The translations under genes and the position numbers were made by a program. Below are positions 17,134-24,662 of a DNA stretch of 64,000 nt, piece after piece. Source of the stretch: Vogesella oryzae (GTDB taxonomy: Bacteria > Pseudomonadota > Gammaproteobacteria > Burkholderiales > Chromobacteriaceae); assembly GCF_902829295.1 (NCBI RefSeq), contig NZ_CADEPL010000010.1:71792-135791 (forward strand). Direction: 5' to 3'. The notes under the pieces were generated by a model. The model did no database searches. It was given only the letters and a program-made list of their open reading frames with translations, and was not told the origin of the DNA. Each line of letters starts with the position of its first letter. Position 1 is the first letter of the stretch.

Positions 17134-19188
17134 TTAATCCATCAGCTGGCGATACAGGTAGACCAGCACCCGCGCCAGTTCCTCGGCGGTCTGTTCCTGG
17201 CCGGTATTGCCGCCGTGGCCGCCGCCTTCGGTCTCGATGAACAGCACGTCGTGGCCGTGGTGCTGCATGCGCGCCACCATCTTGCGGGCATGGGCCGGAT
17301 GCACGCGGTCATCCTTGCTGCTGGTGGTGAACAGCGCCAGCGGGTAGCGGGCATCGGCGCTGGCATGGTGATACGGCGAATACGCCGCCAGCGCGGCGCG
17401 CTCGGCCGGATCGGCCGGGTCGCCGTATTCGTCGATCCAGCTGGCGCCGGCCAGCAGCTCGGTGTAGCGCAGCATGTCCAACAGCGGCACCTCGCACACC
17501 ACGGCATTGAACAGCTCCGGGCGCTGTACCAGGCAGGCGCCCACCAGCAGGCCGCCGTTGCTGCCGCCTTCGATGCCCAGCCGGCGCGCAGTGGTGTAGC
17601 CGCGGGCGATCAGGTCTTCCGCCACCGCGATAAAGTCGTCGAAGCTGACCTGACGCTTGACGCCCTGCGCCGCCTGGTGCCAGCCCGGGCCGAACTCGCC
17701 GCCGCCACGGATGTTGGCCACCACGAACACGCCGCCTTTTTCCAGCCACTGCGGGCCGAAGTTGTCCATGTAGTAGGGCATCATCGGCACTTCGAAGCCG
17801 CCGTAGCCGTACAGCAGCGTCGGCGCCTTGCCATCCAGTACCAGATCGCGGCGATGCACCACGAAATAGGGAATGGCGGTGCCGTCCGGTGCAGTGGCCT
17901 GCAACTGTTCGGCAACAAAGCCGCTGGCCTCGAACGCCGCCGGCTGCTGGCGCAGCACTTCCGGCTCGCCGCCGGCCAGCAGGTCCAGCCGGTACAGCCC
18001 GGCTGGGGTCAGAAAGTCGCTGTAGCTGTAGTACAAGAGGTCGCTGTGCCACGGCTGGTCGGCAAACTCGATCACGCCGCCAGTGGGCAGCGGGTTGGCG
18101 TGCGGCTGCCAGCCGCCATCCGCCCAGCGCAGGGTCAGCAGGCGGCTTTTGACGTTGTCGATGACGATGATGGCCAGCAGGTTCAGCGTCGCTTCCACCA
18201 TCTCCACCGATTGCTGTTCATTCGGCACGAACAGCTCGGCGATGCGGCCAACTTTGCCGCTGCCGGCGGTGCAGGCTACCGCCAGCAGGCTGCCGGCGCT
18301 GTAGTGCTGGCCGCCGAACTGCCAGTCTTCCGCCAGCTTCACGATCAGGTCGCCGTGGCTATAGGCCTCGATCTCGGCGCGTGGAGGCAGCGGCAGCGCA
18401 ATCAGGCTATCGCCGGCCAGGTGGTAATAGGTTTTGCTGTAGAAGCTGTCCGAGGCCTCGATGATGTCGAAGGCGGTGATGGCATCCGGCGCCGCCGGGT
18501 TGGCCGCATCCAGAAAGCGCCACGCCGCCACCATCATCGCGTCCTGGTCCAGCTGCAGCAGTGGCTGCGCCTGCTCCCAGCGTTGGCCGCGCTGCAGCAG
18601 CCACACCTCGCGCGGGTAGCCGGCACGGGTCAGCTGTTCCTCGTCCCACGCCGGGCACACGAACACGCTGTCCAGATCGCGCCAGGCGATGTGGTTCTTG
18701 CCGTAGGGAAAGGCAAAACCGCCGGCGACAAAGGCCTGCGCCTCCAGATCGTACTCGCGGCTGACGGTGGCGTCGGAGCCGCCGGGTGTCAGGCTGAGCA
18801 TCACGTGCTGCGGCTGCTCGGTGTAGTGCGACACGCCATCCAGATACCAGTCCACTTCCTCGGCGGCGGCCAACGCATCGATGTCCAGCACCGTCTGCCA
18901 CGCCTGGCTATTGGCGCGGTAAGCGTCCAGCGTGCAGCGGCGGTAGATGCCGCGCGGGTGTGCCTCGTCCTGGTGGAAGTTGTACAGCCAGCCGGCATGC
19001 TCGGCAAAAAACGGGATCTGCCGCGTGTCGCGCAGATTGTCGAGGATGGATTGCTTCAGCCCGGCAAAACGCGGGTCGCTGTCCAGCCGCGCGCGGGTGG
19101 TCTCATTCTGTTCAGCCACCCAGGCAAGGGCGGCGGGGTCGTCCAGGCTTTCCAGCCACTGGAAGTCATCGGAGGTGTGCTTGGTCAT
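17134..19188 (-). CDS. Prolyl oligopeptidase family serine peptidase (S9)
   Basis: A 684-residue cytoplasmic S9A peptidase. Residues ~1-400 form the beta-propeller gate and the C-terminal part the alpha/beta-hydrolase domain, with the nucleophile in GIEGGSNGGLLVGA, the Asp in SSKDDRVHPAHARKM and the His in EGGGHGGNTG. GKAPTLLYGYGGFEVPMMPYY is the classic family stretch before the active site. These enzymes cut short peptides after proline or similar residues. ATG 19188 (MTKHTSDDFQWLESLDD) matches other members; the longer ORF upstream crosses a repeat copy (19204) and lacks homology. Two repeat copies (18243 and 18499) lie inside. Confidence 0.9.
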   Translation of the reverse strand: MTKHTSDDFQWLESLDDPAALAWVAEQNETTRARLDSDPRFAGLKQSILDNLRDTRQIPFFAEHAGWLYNFHQDEAHPRGIYRRCTLDAYRANSQAWQTVLDIDALAAAEEVDWYLDGVSHYTEQPQHVMLSLTPGGSDATVSREYDLEAQAFVAGGFAFPYGKNHIAWRDLDSVFVCPAWDEEQLTRAGYPREVWLLQRGQRWEQAQPLLQLDQDAMMVAAWRFLDAANPAAPDAITAFDIIEASDSFYSKTYYHLAGDSLIALPLPPRAEIEAYSHGDLIVKLAEDWQFGGQHYSAGSLLAVACTAGSGKVGRIAELFVPNEQQSVEMVEATLNLLAIIVIDNVKSRLLTLRWADGGWQPHANPLPTGGVIEFADQPWHSDLLYYSYSDFLTPAGLYRLDLLAGGEPEVLRQQPAAFEASGFVAEQLQATAPDGTAIPYFVVHRRDLVLDGKAPTLLYGYGGFEVPMMPYYMDNFGPQWLEKGGVFVVANIRGGGEFGPGWHQAAQGVKRQVSFDDFIAVAEDLIARGYTTARRLGIEGGSNGGLLVGACLVQRPELFNAVVCEVPLLDMLRYTELLAGASWIDEYGDPADPAERAALAAYSPYHHASADARYPLALFTTSSKDDRVHPAHARKMVARMQHHGHDVLFIETEGGGHGGNTGQEQTAEELARVLVYLYRQLMD

Positions 19189-19339
19189 CGGGTAGGCGCA
19201 AAGGTTGGCCGCAAGGCGGAATGGGCGGATTGTGCGGCAGGCCGGCGCCGCTGCAAAGCGCTGGCGGCAATTGTGTTGCCGGGCGGCGCGGCGCGCGCCG
19301 GCGTGGCATGATGCAGACATTGCCCGGGAGGAAAACACC

Positions 19340-19840
19340 ATGCCGAAACGCTGGATGCTGTACTGGCTGGCCGCGCTGCTGGCCGGCGGCGCGCAGGCGG
19401 CAGACAAGCACACCGCCAAGCAGGCGCTGCAGTGCCAGCAGCAACTGCAATGCGCCTACTTCACCGATGTCTACGCCGCCGATCGCGGCTTCCGCAACGC
19501 GGTGCTGTCATCGTTCCGCGGCAGCGGCAGCAAGGCGCCGGCGTGGGTGGCGGACGGCGTCAGCACGCCGCTGTTGCCGCTGAAGGTTGGCCGCGAGGAT
19601 TACCTGCTGGGCAGCGTGTGCCAGCCGCACAACTGCCCGCACCAGCTGCGAGTGCTGTACGCGCCCAGGCGCCAGCAGCTGTTTGGCCGCTACAGCCGCG
19701 ACGACGGCAGCGTGCACTGGCTGGGGCGTCCCAATAGCAGCCAGAAAGCGTTGCTGCTGGACGAGGCCGCCCCCGCCTCGCCGCTGTACGGCAAGCTTGG
19801 CGACAGCACACCGCTGCCGCTGCAGTTGCCCGGCAAGTGA
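19340..19840 (+). CDS. ivy: Ivy-family vertebrate C-type lysozyme inhibitor
   Basis: A 166-residue secreted protein with a signal peptide (MPKRWMLYWLAALLAGGAQA) and the Ivy signature CQPHNC (equivalent to CKPHDC), which forms the disulphide loop that plugs the lysozyme active site, followed by LRVLYAPRRQQLFG. Ivy proteins sit in the periplasm and protect peptidoglycan from host or environmental lysozyme. GGAGGA precedes ATG 19340. It ends 5 bases before a facing repeat pair shared with the convergent LysR gene. Confidence 0.88.
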   Translation: MPKRWMLYWLAALLAGGAQAADKHTAKQALQCQQQLQCAYFTDVYAADRGFRNAVLSSFRGSGSKAPAWVADGVSTPLLPLKVGREDYLLGSVCQPHNCPHQLRVLYAPRRQQLFGRYSRDDGSVHWLGRPNSSQKALLLDEAAPASPLYGKLGDSTPLPLQLPGK

Positions 19841-19844
19841 TTGC

Positions 19845-19864
19845 TGCGGCCAACGTTGGCCGCC
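19845..19864. repeat. Palindromic repeat pair between convergent ivy and a LysR gene
   Basis: An exact copy (TGCGGCCAAC, 19845-19854) abuts a copy with one end mismatch (GTTGGCCGCC, 19855-19864), giving an 18-bp perfect palindrome with no loop. It lies between genes ending at 19840 (+) and 19868 (-). Confidence 0.8.
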
Positions 19865-19867
19865 GTA

Positions 19868-20779
19868 TCAGCCGGAAGGGTGCTCCGCAGCCGCCAGTGC
19901 CGCCTTGAGATGATCGATCCATAACCGCATCGCCAGCGGCAGGTGGCGGCCGCTGGGGTAATACAGGTGCAGGCCGGGCATGGCCGGACACCAGTCGGCC
20001 AGAATGCGCGTTACCCGGCCAGCGGCCAAGGCCTGCGCGGCGTAGCCTTCAAACACCAGGGCAATACCCAGCCCGGCGGCGGCGGCCTCCACCATCAGCG
20101 GCTGTTCGCCCAGCGTCAGCTGGCCGGTGGGTTGCACCTGTAACGCCTCGCCGTCTTTTTCCAGTTCCCACGCATACGGTGCGCCATTGCCGAAGCGCTG
20201 GCGGATGCAGTTGTGCTGCGCCAGCTCACTCGGGTGCTGCGCCGTGCCGTGCGCGGCCAGATAGCCGGGGCTGGCGATGATGGCAAAGCGCATCGGCGGG
20301 CCGACGCGTACCGCCACCATGTCGGCGGCCAGGGTTTCGCCAAAGCGCATGCCTGCGTCGTAGCCGGCGCCGACGATGTCCACCAGCTTGTCATCGCAGA
20401 CCAGCTCCAGGCTGATCTGCGGATAACGCCGCAGGAAGGCGGGCAGCAGCGGCATCAGCAGCAGATAGGCGGCGGTGCGCGGCACGTTGAGGCGCAACTG
20501 TCCCTGTGGCTGGGCGCGGTAGTCGTTGACCGATTCCAGCGCGCCGCCGATCTGGCTTAGCGCGGGTGTCAGCCGCGCCAGCAGCGCCTCGCCGGCTTCG
20601 GTGGTGGTGACGCTGCGCGTGGTGCGGTGTAGCAGCCGGACCTGCAGCCGGCTTTCCAGCTGGCGCAGGCTATGGCTGAGGGCGGATGGTGTCACGCCCA
20701 GCTCCTGTGCCGCGGCGCGAAAACTGCGGTGGCGTGCCACGCAGGCAAAGGCATACAGCTCGGTCAGCGGTGGTGTCAT
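19868..20779 (-). CDS. LysR-family regulator (divergent from the ABM-CMD gene)
   Basis: A 303-residue LysR-type regulator of the common AraC-independent DmlR/YafC-like group: ELYAFACVARHRSFRAAAQELGVTPSALSHSLRQLESRLQVRLLHRTTRSV with the following TEAGEALL and YRAQPQGQLRLNVPRTAA segments. Such regulators usually control the divergent neighbour, here the ABM-carboxymuconolactone decarboxylase gene starting 122 bases away. The inducer is unknown. Confidence 0.88.
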   Translation of the reverse strand: MTPPLTELYAFACVARHRSFRAAAQELGVTPSALSHSLRQLESRLQVRLLHRTTRSVTTTEAGEALLARLTPALSQIGGALESVNDYRAQPQGQLRLNVPRTAAYLLLMPLLPAFLRRYPQISLELVCDDKLVDIVGAGYDAGMRFGETLAADMVAVRVGPPMRFAIIASPGYLAAHGTAQHPSELAQHNCIRQRFGNGAPYAWELEKDGEALQVQPTGQLTLGEQPLMVEAAAAGLGIALVFEGYAAQALAAGRVTRILADWCPAMPGLHLYYPSGRHLPLAMRLWIDHLKAALAAAEHPSG

Positions 20780-20900
20780 TGCTGAGTAAGGCTCATCAAA
20801 GCATGAAAGACAGTATGGATTGTTGCATGTAATGCTGCGCCGTAGGCTGTGGCTTTCCGCTGCTGCAAGGCAGCTTGAGCCATTGCCAAGGAGTATCGAG

Positions 20901-21593
20901 ATGTCGCCACTTGCCTACCATGTCATCGCCCAGCTGGAAACCAGTCCGGGCGTCGCCCCGCAAGACGCACTGCAGGCGCTGCAGCAGCTGTGCTGGCTTA
21001 CGCGGAGCGAGCCAGGTTGTTTGCGCGTCGAACTGCAGCAGGATCGCGAGCGGCCGCAGTGTTTCTTGCTGATCGAGTGCTTTCGCGACGAGGCCGCCTT
21101 TACTGCCCATCACGCCGCCGAACACAGCCGTGCTTATCAGGCGCGGGAGCTGACGCGGCTGGTACAGCATTGGGTGACACATGCGGCACCGCCGATGCCA
21201 CCTGCCGTGGATGCGGATTCGGCGTACCGGCGCGGTTGGGCGCGGCTGTCGCAGGTGGATGGTATGGCTGGGGAGCGGGTGATCGCCGCGCTGCAGGATG
21301 TCGCCCCTGATCTGGCGCGCTATACCATCGCCTTCCCGTTTGGCGAGGTGTACCAGGATGAAGTACTGACGCTGAAAGAGCGCGAGATCGCCACCGTGGC
21401 GGCGCTGGCCGCGTTGGGCAATGCCACGCCGCAGCTGAAAGTGCACCTGCATGGCGCGCTGAATGTGGGCTGCAGCCGCGAGGAGGTCATCGCCATCCTG
21501 ACGCAGATGGCGGTGTATGCCGGCTTCCCCGCTGCCATCAACGGCGTGCTGGCGGCCAAGGAGGTGTTTGCGGAACGCGAAGCGACGACGTGA
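20901..21593 (+). CDS. Fusion of an ABM monooxygenase-like domain and a carboxymuconolactone decarboxylase domain
   Basis: A 230-residue two-domain protein. Residues ~1-95 resemble small ABM (antibiotic biosynthesis monooxygenase) ferredoxin-like domains (GCLRVELQQDRERPQCFLLIECFRDEAAFTAHHAAEHSRAY). Residues ~110-230 are a carboxymuconolactone decarboxylase / AhpD-like domain (FGEVYQDEVLTLKEREIATVAALAALGNATPQLKVHLHGALNVGCSREEV); the His in HLHGALNVG is retained, but the CxxC of AhpD peroxidases is absent. AAGGAG precedes ATG 20901. It is a typical target-type gene of ECF41 sigma factors, one of which lies 1.2 kb downstream. Confidence 0.8.
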   Translation: MSPLAYHVIAQLETSPGVAPQDALQALQQLCWLTRSEPGCLRVELQQDRERPQCFLLIECFRDEAAFTAHHAAEHSRAYQARELTRLVQHWVTHAAPPMPPAVDADSAYRRGWARLSQVDGMAGERVIAALQDVAPDLARYTIAFPFGEVYQDEVLTLKEREIATVAALAALGNATPQLKVHLHGALNVGCSREEVIAILTQMAVYAGFPAAINGVLAAKEVFAEREATT

Positions 21594-21595
21594 CT

Positions 21596-21619
21596 GCTGC
21601 GGCCAACGTTGGCCGCAGC
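21596..21619. repeat. 24-bp perfect palindrome of two repeat copies between convergent genes
   Basis: TGCGGCCAAC (21598-21607) is directly joined to GTTGGCCGCA (21608-21617), and two further bases pair on each side. It lies 2 bases after the CMD gene stop and 34 bases from the end of the convergent oxidoreductase gene. Confidence 0.88.
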
Positions 21620-21652
21620 TGCACGAGGAGCTTGGCGCGGTGCTGACGGTGC

Positions 21653-22834
21653 TCAGCCGTACAACTGGCGGCTGCGCCACAGGCGGGGCAGCAGCGTCAG
21701 CGGTGGCAGGTCGGGCAGCGACGGTGCCTTGGCCAGGCCCAGCGTGGCCAGCGTGCTGCGGCAGATAAACTCTTTCCAGCGCGCGGCCCTGGCGCCAGTC
21801 CAGATCTGCGACAGTGGATGATCGTCGGCATCGACGAACTGGATCAGCCCGTCGTGCCGCCCCAGGCCCAGGCAGCGGAACAGGTAGGAGAAGGCCGGTG
21901 CCGGGGGGATGCTGCGTTCCAGCCTGGCGGCCAGATTCTGGGCCGCCTGCAGGGCCGTGGGCAGCGCGGTGGCGCAGCCCATACGTAACGGTGCTGCCGC
22001 CGCGTTGCTGCAATCGCCCGCCAGCAAGATATTGTCGTAATCGATGCTGTAACGGTCGACGTGTACCAGCGCGCGGCCGTCACCATCCACGCTGAGACCG
22101 CTTGCCCGGGGCAGCGCGGACGGCCGCAGGCCGCGGCAATCCACGACCAAGTCGTAATCGAGCCGCTGACCGTCGCTCAACACGGCCGCCGCCGTCTGCC
22201 ACTGCACCACCTTGGCTTCGTGCACGGCGATTTGGCGATTGAGCAGTGCCTGCCGCAGATAAACCACGGCATCGGCGTGCAACGCCCCCGGCGCCGTGCC
22301 CGCCTGCAACGGCCCAGCCAGCGCAATACTGGCGTGCGGATAGCACGCCGCCAGCTCGCTGGCGGCCTCCACGCCGGTTGCGCCGCAGCCGATCACGAGT
22401 ACGCGCGCCGCCGGCCGTTGGCGCATGTCCCGTAGCAGCCGCTCGGCCTGGTGGGCACTGTCGAGGCGATAGTGCTTGTGGTCGGCATGGTCTGGGGCCT
22501 CGCTACCCAGACTCAATAACAAATAGTCATAATTGAGCGACATCACGTGGCCATCGACCAGGCGGCAATCCAGACGCTGTTGCTGCGGGGCCAGCCCCAG
22601 AATCTCGGCCTGGATAAAGCGCACCCCCAACCTGGCCAGCCACGGCGCGTAGTCGTGGCGTGCCAGCGTCTGGCCGCAGGCCAGTTGGTGCAGGCGGATG
22701 CGCTCGACCCATTGCCGGTGACGGTCCAGCAGGCAGATGTCGGCGTGTGGCAGCAAGCGGGCAAGGCGGGTGGCAGCGGCCAGGCCGGCGTAGCCGCCAC
22801 CGGCGATCAAAATACGAGGAACAGGTGAAGTCAT
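21653..22834 (-). CDS. NDH-2-like FAD-dependent pyridine nucleotide-disulphide oxidoreductase
   Basis: A 393-residue flavoprotein with the N-terminal FAD-binding GxGxxG (LIAGGGYAGLAAATRLAR), the NAD(P)-binding GxGxxG (VLVIGCGATGVEAASELA) and the FAD-closing motif VDRYSIDYDNILLAGDC. It resembles type II NADH dehydrogenases and related quinone or ferredoxin reductases but lacks an obvious C-terminal membrane anchor. An ECF41-like promoter (22888-22914) points at it, and the divergent gene encodes an ECF41 sigma factor; oxidoreductases are one of the three classic ECF41 target families. Its start codon shares two bases with the longest possible sigma-factor start. Confidence 0.85.
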   Translation of the reverse strand: MTSPVPRILIAGGGYAGLAAATRLARLLPHADICLLDRHRQWVERIRLHQLACGQTLARHDYAPWLARLGVRFIQAEILGLAPQQQRLDCRLVDGHVMSLNYDYLLLSLGSEAPDHADHKHYRLDSAHQAERLLRDMRQRPAARVLVIGCGATGVEAASELAACYPHASIALAGPLQAGTAPGALHADAVVYLRQALLNRQIAVHEAKVVQWQTAAAVLSDGQRLDYDLVVDCRGLRPSALPRASGLSVDGDGRALVHVDRYSIDYDNILLAGDCSNAAAAPLRMGCATALPTALQAAQNLAARLERSIPPAPAFSYLFRCLGLGRHDGLIQFVDADDHPLSQIWTGARAARWKEFICRSTLATLGLAKAPSLPDLPPLTLLPRLWRSRQLYG

Positions 22835-23882
22835 GACATCGCTCCAGCAGCAGGTAGATGACCGGCATAAGCACCGGGACCCTGCAAGACGAGATAGCGT
22901 CGCCGTCTGTGACCAAGAGGTGCAGGCCGATGACGCGCACCTGGCGCTGTTCCTGCCGCAGCGGCAGCGCCTGCTGGTCCTGGCCTATCGCATGCTCGGC
23001 TCGCGCAGCGACGCCGAAGACGTGGTGCAGGACGCCTGGTTGCGCTGGCGTGATTGCCGGCTGGCCGATATTCAGCAGCCGCAGGCTTGGCTGCTGCGCA
23101 GCGTGGCAAGGCTGTGTCTGGACTGGCTCAAATCGGCACGCCACCGGCGCGAGCAATACACCGGCGTCTGGCTGCCTGAGCCGCTGCCGGATAGCGAAGA
23201 CGCGTGGCAGCATGACCCGGCCTGGCTCTGCGAGCGTGCTGTCGATGTTTCCTATGCCGGCATGGTGGCGCTGGAGCGCCTATCGGCGGCGGAACGGGCC
23301 GTGTTCGTGCTGCGCGAGCTGTTCGACATGGACTACGCCGAACTGGCGAGCCTGCTGTCGCGAAGCGAGGCCGCATGCCGACAACTGCTGCGCCGGGCGC
23401 GGCGGGCGTTGGCGGAGGCCGCAGACAGTCCACGCGCGTTGTCTTCGGCAACGCAGCCGCTGCTGCTGGCATTGCTGCGGGCGGTACAAAGTGGTGATAG
23501 CGACGTGCTGGCCGCCATGTTGGCCGCAGACGTGCGTTATCTGGCCGACGGCGGCGGTAAGGTACGCGCGCTGGTGCGGCCGCTGCAAGGTCGGCGCCCG
23601 GTGGCGCGCCTGTTGTGTGGCCTGTACCGCCGCTGGGGACAGCCGGGTCTGTATTGGCAGGCGCTGGCGCTCAATGGCGGCCCCGGCATGGTGCTATGCC
23701 ATCCTGAACAAGGCGTATTGCTGAGTCTGATCCTGGCTTGCGATATCAATGGGGAGGTCGCCGTCTGCTACGTGGTGGCCAACCCGGACAAGCTGCTTGC
23801 CATGCAATCAGCGTTGGCGTCGCCCGTCGGCACCGCTGCCGTACGGCAGGTAGGTGCCGAGCGCGACGCGGCAGGGGCGTGA
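22833..23882 (+). CDS. ECF41-group (SigJ-like) sigma factor with fused SnoaL-like domain
   Basis: Up to 349 residues. Sigma region 2 (LAYRMLGSRSDAEDVVQDAWLRW, ~51-72) and region 4 (LSAAERAVFVLRELFDMDYAELASLLSRSEAACRQLLRRAR) are clear. All three marks of group ECF41 are present: WLPEP in the linker (113-117), DGGGK (239-243) and NPDKL (317-321) in the C-terminal SnoaL-like regulatory domain that replaces an anti-sigma factor. The ATG at 22833 overlaps the divergent start codon and would place the candidate promoter inside the coding region, so GTG 22920 (codon 30) may be the true start. One repeat copy (23519-23528). Confidence 0.88.
   Translation: MTSLQQQVDDRHKHRDPARRDSVAVCDQEVQADDAHLALFLPQRQRLLVLAYRMLGSRSDAEDVVQDAWLRWRDCRLADIQQPQAWLLRSVARLCLDWLKSARHRREQYTGVWLPEPLPDSEDAWQHDPAWLCERAVDVSYAGMVALERLSAAERAVFVLRELFDMDYAELASLLSRSEAACRQLLRRARRALAEAADSPRALSSATQPLLLALLRAVQSGDSDVLAAMLAADVRYLADGGGKVRALVRPLQGRRPVARLLCGLYRRWGQPGLYWQALALNGGPGMVLCHPEQGVLLSLILACDINGEVAVCYVVANPDKLLAMQSALASPVGTAAVRQVGAERDAAGA
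22888..22914 (-). promoter_or_regulatory. Candidate ECF41-type promoter of the FAD oxidoreductase
   Basis: On the minus strand GGTCACA (22914-22908) is followed after exactly 16 bases by CGTC (22891-22888). The published ECF41 consensus is TGTCACA-N16-CGTC, so only one base differs. It would give a leader of about 48 nt before the oxidoreductase ATG at 22834. Confidence 0.6.
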
Positions 23883-23883
23883 C

Positions 23884-23903
23884 GGCTGCGGCCGGCCGCA
23901 GCC
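23884..23903. repeat. 20-bp palindrome between convergent genes, repeat-like
   Basis: GGCTGCGGCC followed by its reverse complement GGCCGCAGCC lies between the sigma gene stop (23882) and the TauE gene stop (23904). It shares TGCGGCC/GGCCGCA with the dispersed repeat but lacks the AAC/GTT inner part; probably a terminator hairpin. Confidence 0.6.
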
Positions 23904-24662
23904 TCAGCCGTACACCTTCCAGAAAAACGCCAGCGTCAGCACGCTGCCCAGCGCCACCACCACGCGCTTGAGCCAGACGGCCGGCAGGCGCCGGGCGAGG
24001 CGGGCGCCGGCGACGCCGCCGGCGATGGTGCCGGCCAGCATCACGAGCGCCGCCGGCCAGTCGACGATGCCGGCGACGATGAAGGTCACCACCGCCACGC
24101 CGGAGATCACTACCGACAGCCAGGTTTTCAGCGCATTCATCCGCGTCAGCGTGTCCAGCGCGAACAGGCTGTACAGCGCCAGCATCATGATGCCCATGCC
24201 GCCGCCGAAAAAGGCGCCATACACCGCCACCAAGAACTGCCCGCCCAGCAGGCTGGCGCGGCTGCCGTGCATGGCGCTGGCGTGGCGGCCCATCCAGCGG
24301 GTGAGTTGACCGCTGAAGGCGAACATGGCGGTGGCGAGCAGGATCAGCCACGGGATCAGCACGTCGAACAGCCGTGGTGACACCACCGTCACCAGCCAGC
24401 CGCCGAGCAGGCCGCCGCCCAGACTGACCACGCTCATGGCGCGGATGGCGCGCTGGGCGCTGAGTTCGCGGCGGAAGGCGAGGCTGCTGGCGACGTAGCC
24501 CGGCCACTGCGACACCGAGCTGGTGGCATTGGCGACGATGGGCGGCAAGCCGGCGGCGACCAGTGCCGGGAAGGTGAGCAGCGTGCCGCCACCGGCCACC
24601 GCGTTGAGCGCGCCGGCGGCAAACGCCGCCGCGAACAGCGCCAGCGCGAGGGTCAGCGTCAT
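23904..24662 (-). CDS. TauE/SafE-family sulfite/anion exporter-like membrane protein
   Basis: A 252-residue inner-membrane protein with about eight hydrophobic helices and the two family repeats (AAFAAGALNAVAGGGTLLTFPAL with VANATSSVSQWPGYVAS; GQFLVAVYGAFFGGGMGIMMLALYSL). The TauE/SafE family exports sulfite, sulfoacetate or related anions, but many members have unknown substrates. Its start overlaps the stop of threonine aldolase by 4 bases (ATGA), so the two are translationally coupled with the aldolase first. Confidence 0.88.
   Translation of the reverse strand: MTLTLALALFAAAFAAGALNAVAGGGTLLTFPALVAAGLPPIVANATSSVSQWPGYVASSLAFRRELSAQRAIRAMSVVSLGGGLLGGWLVTVVSPRLFDVLIPWLILLATAMFAFSGQLTRWMGRHASAMHGSRASLLGGQFLVAVYGAFFGGGMGIMMLALYSLFALDTLTRMNALKTWLSVVISGVAVVTFIVAGIVDWPAALVMLAGTIAGGVAGARLARRLPAVWLKRVVVALGSVLTLAFFWKVYG

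Noticed and set aside
15148-19311. A 1387-codon open reading frame on the plus strand
   Set aside because: It is antisense to two clear genes (MFS-acyltransferase and prolyl oligopeptidase), is rich in His, Gln and Arg as expected for a GC-driven shadow frame, and has no recognisable domain.
21596-21619. The 24-bp palindrome as a transcription-factor operator
   Set aside because: It lies between two converging 3' ends and consists exactly of two copies of the dispersed repeat.
22184-23772. Neisseria-type DUS (GCCGTCTGAA)
   Set aside because: Only partial matches (GCCGTCTG followed by other bases) are seen, three times within 1.6 kb of coding sequence, consistent with chance in GC-rich DNA.
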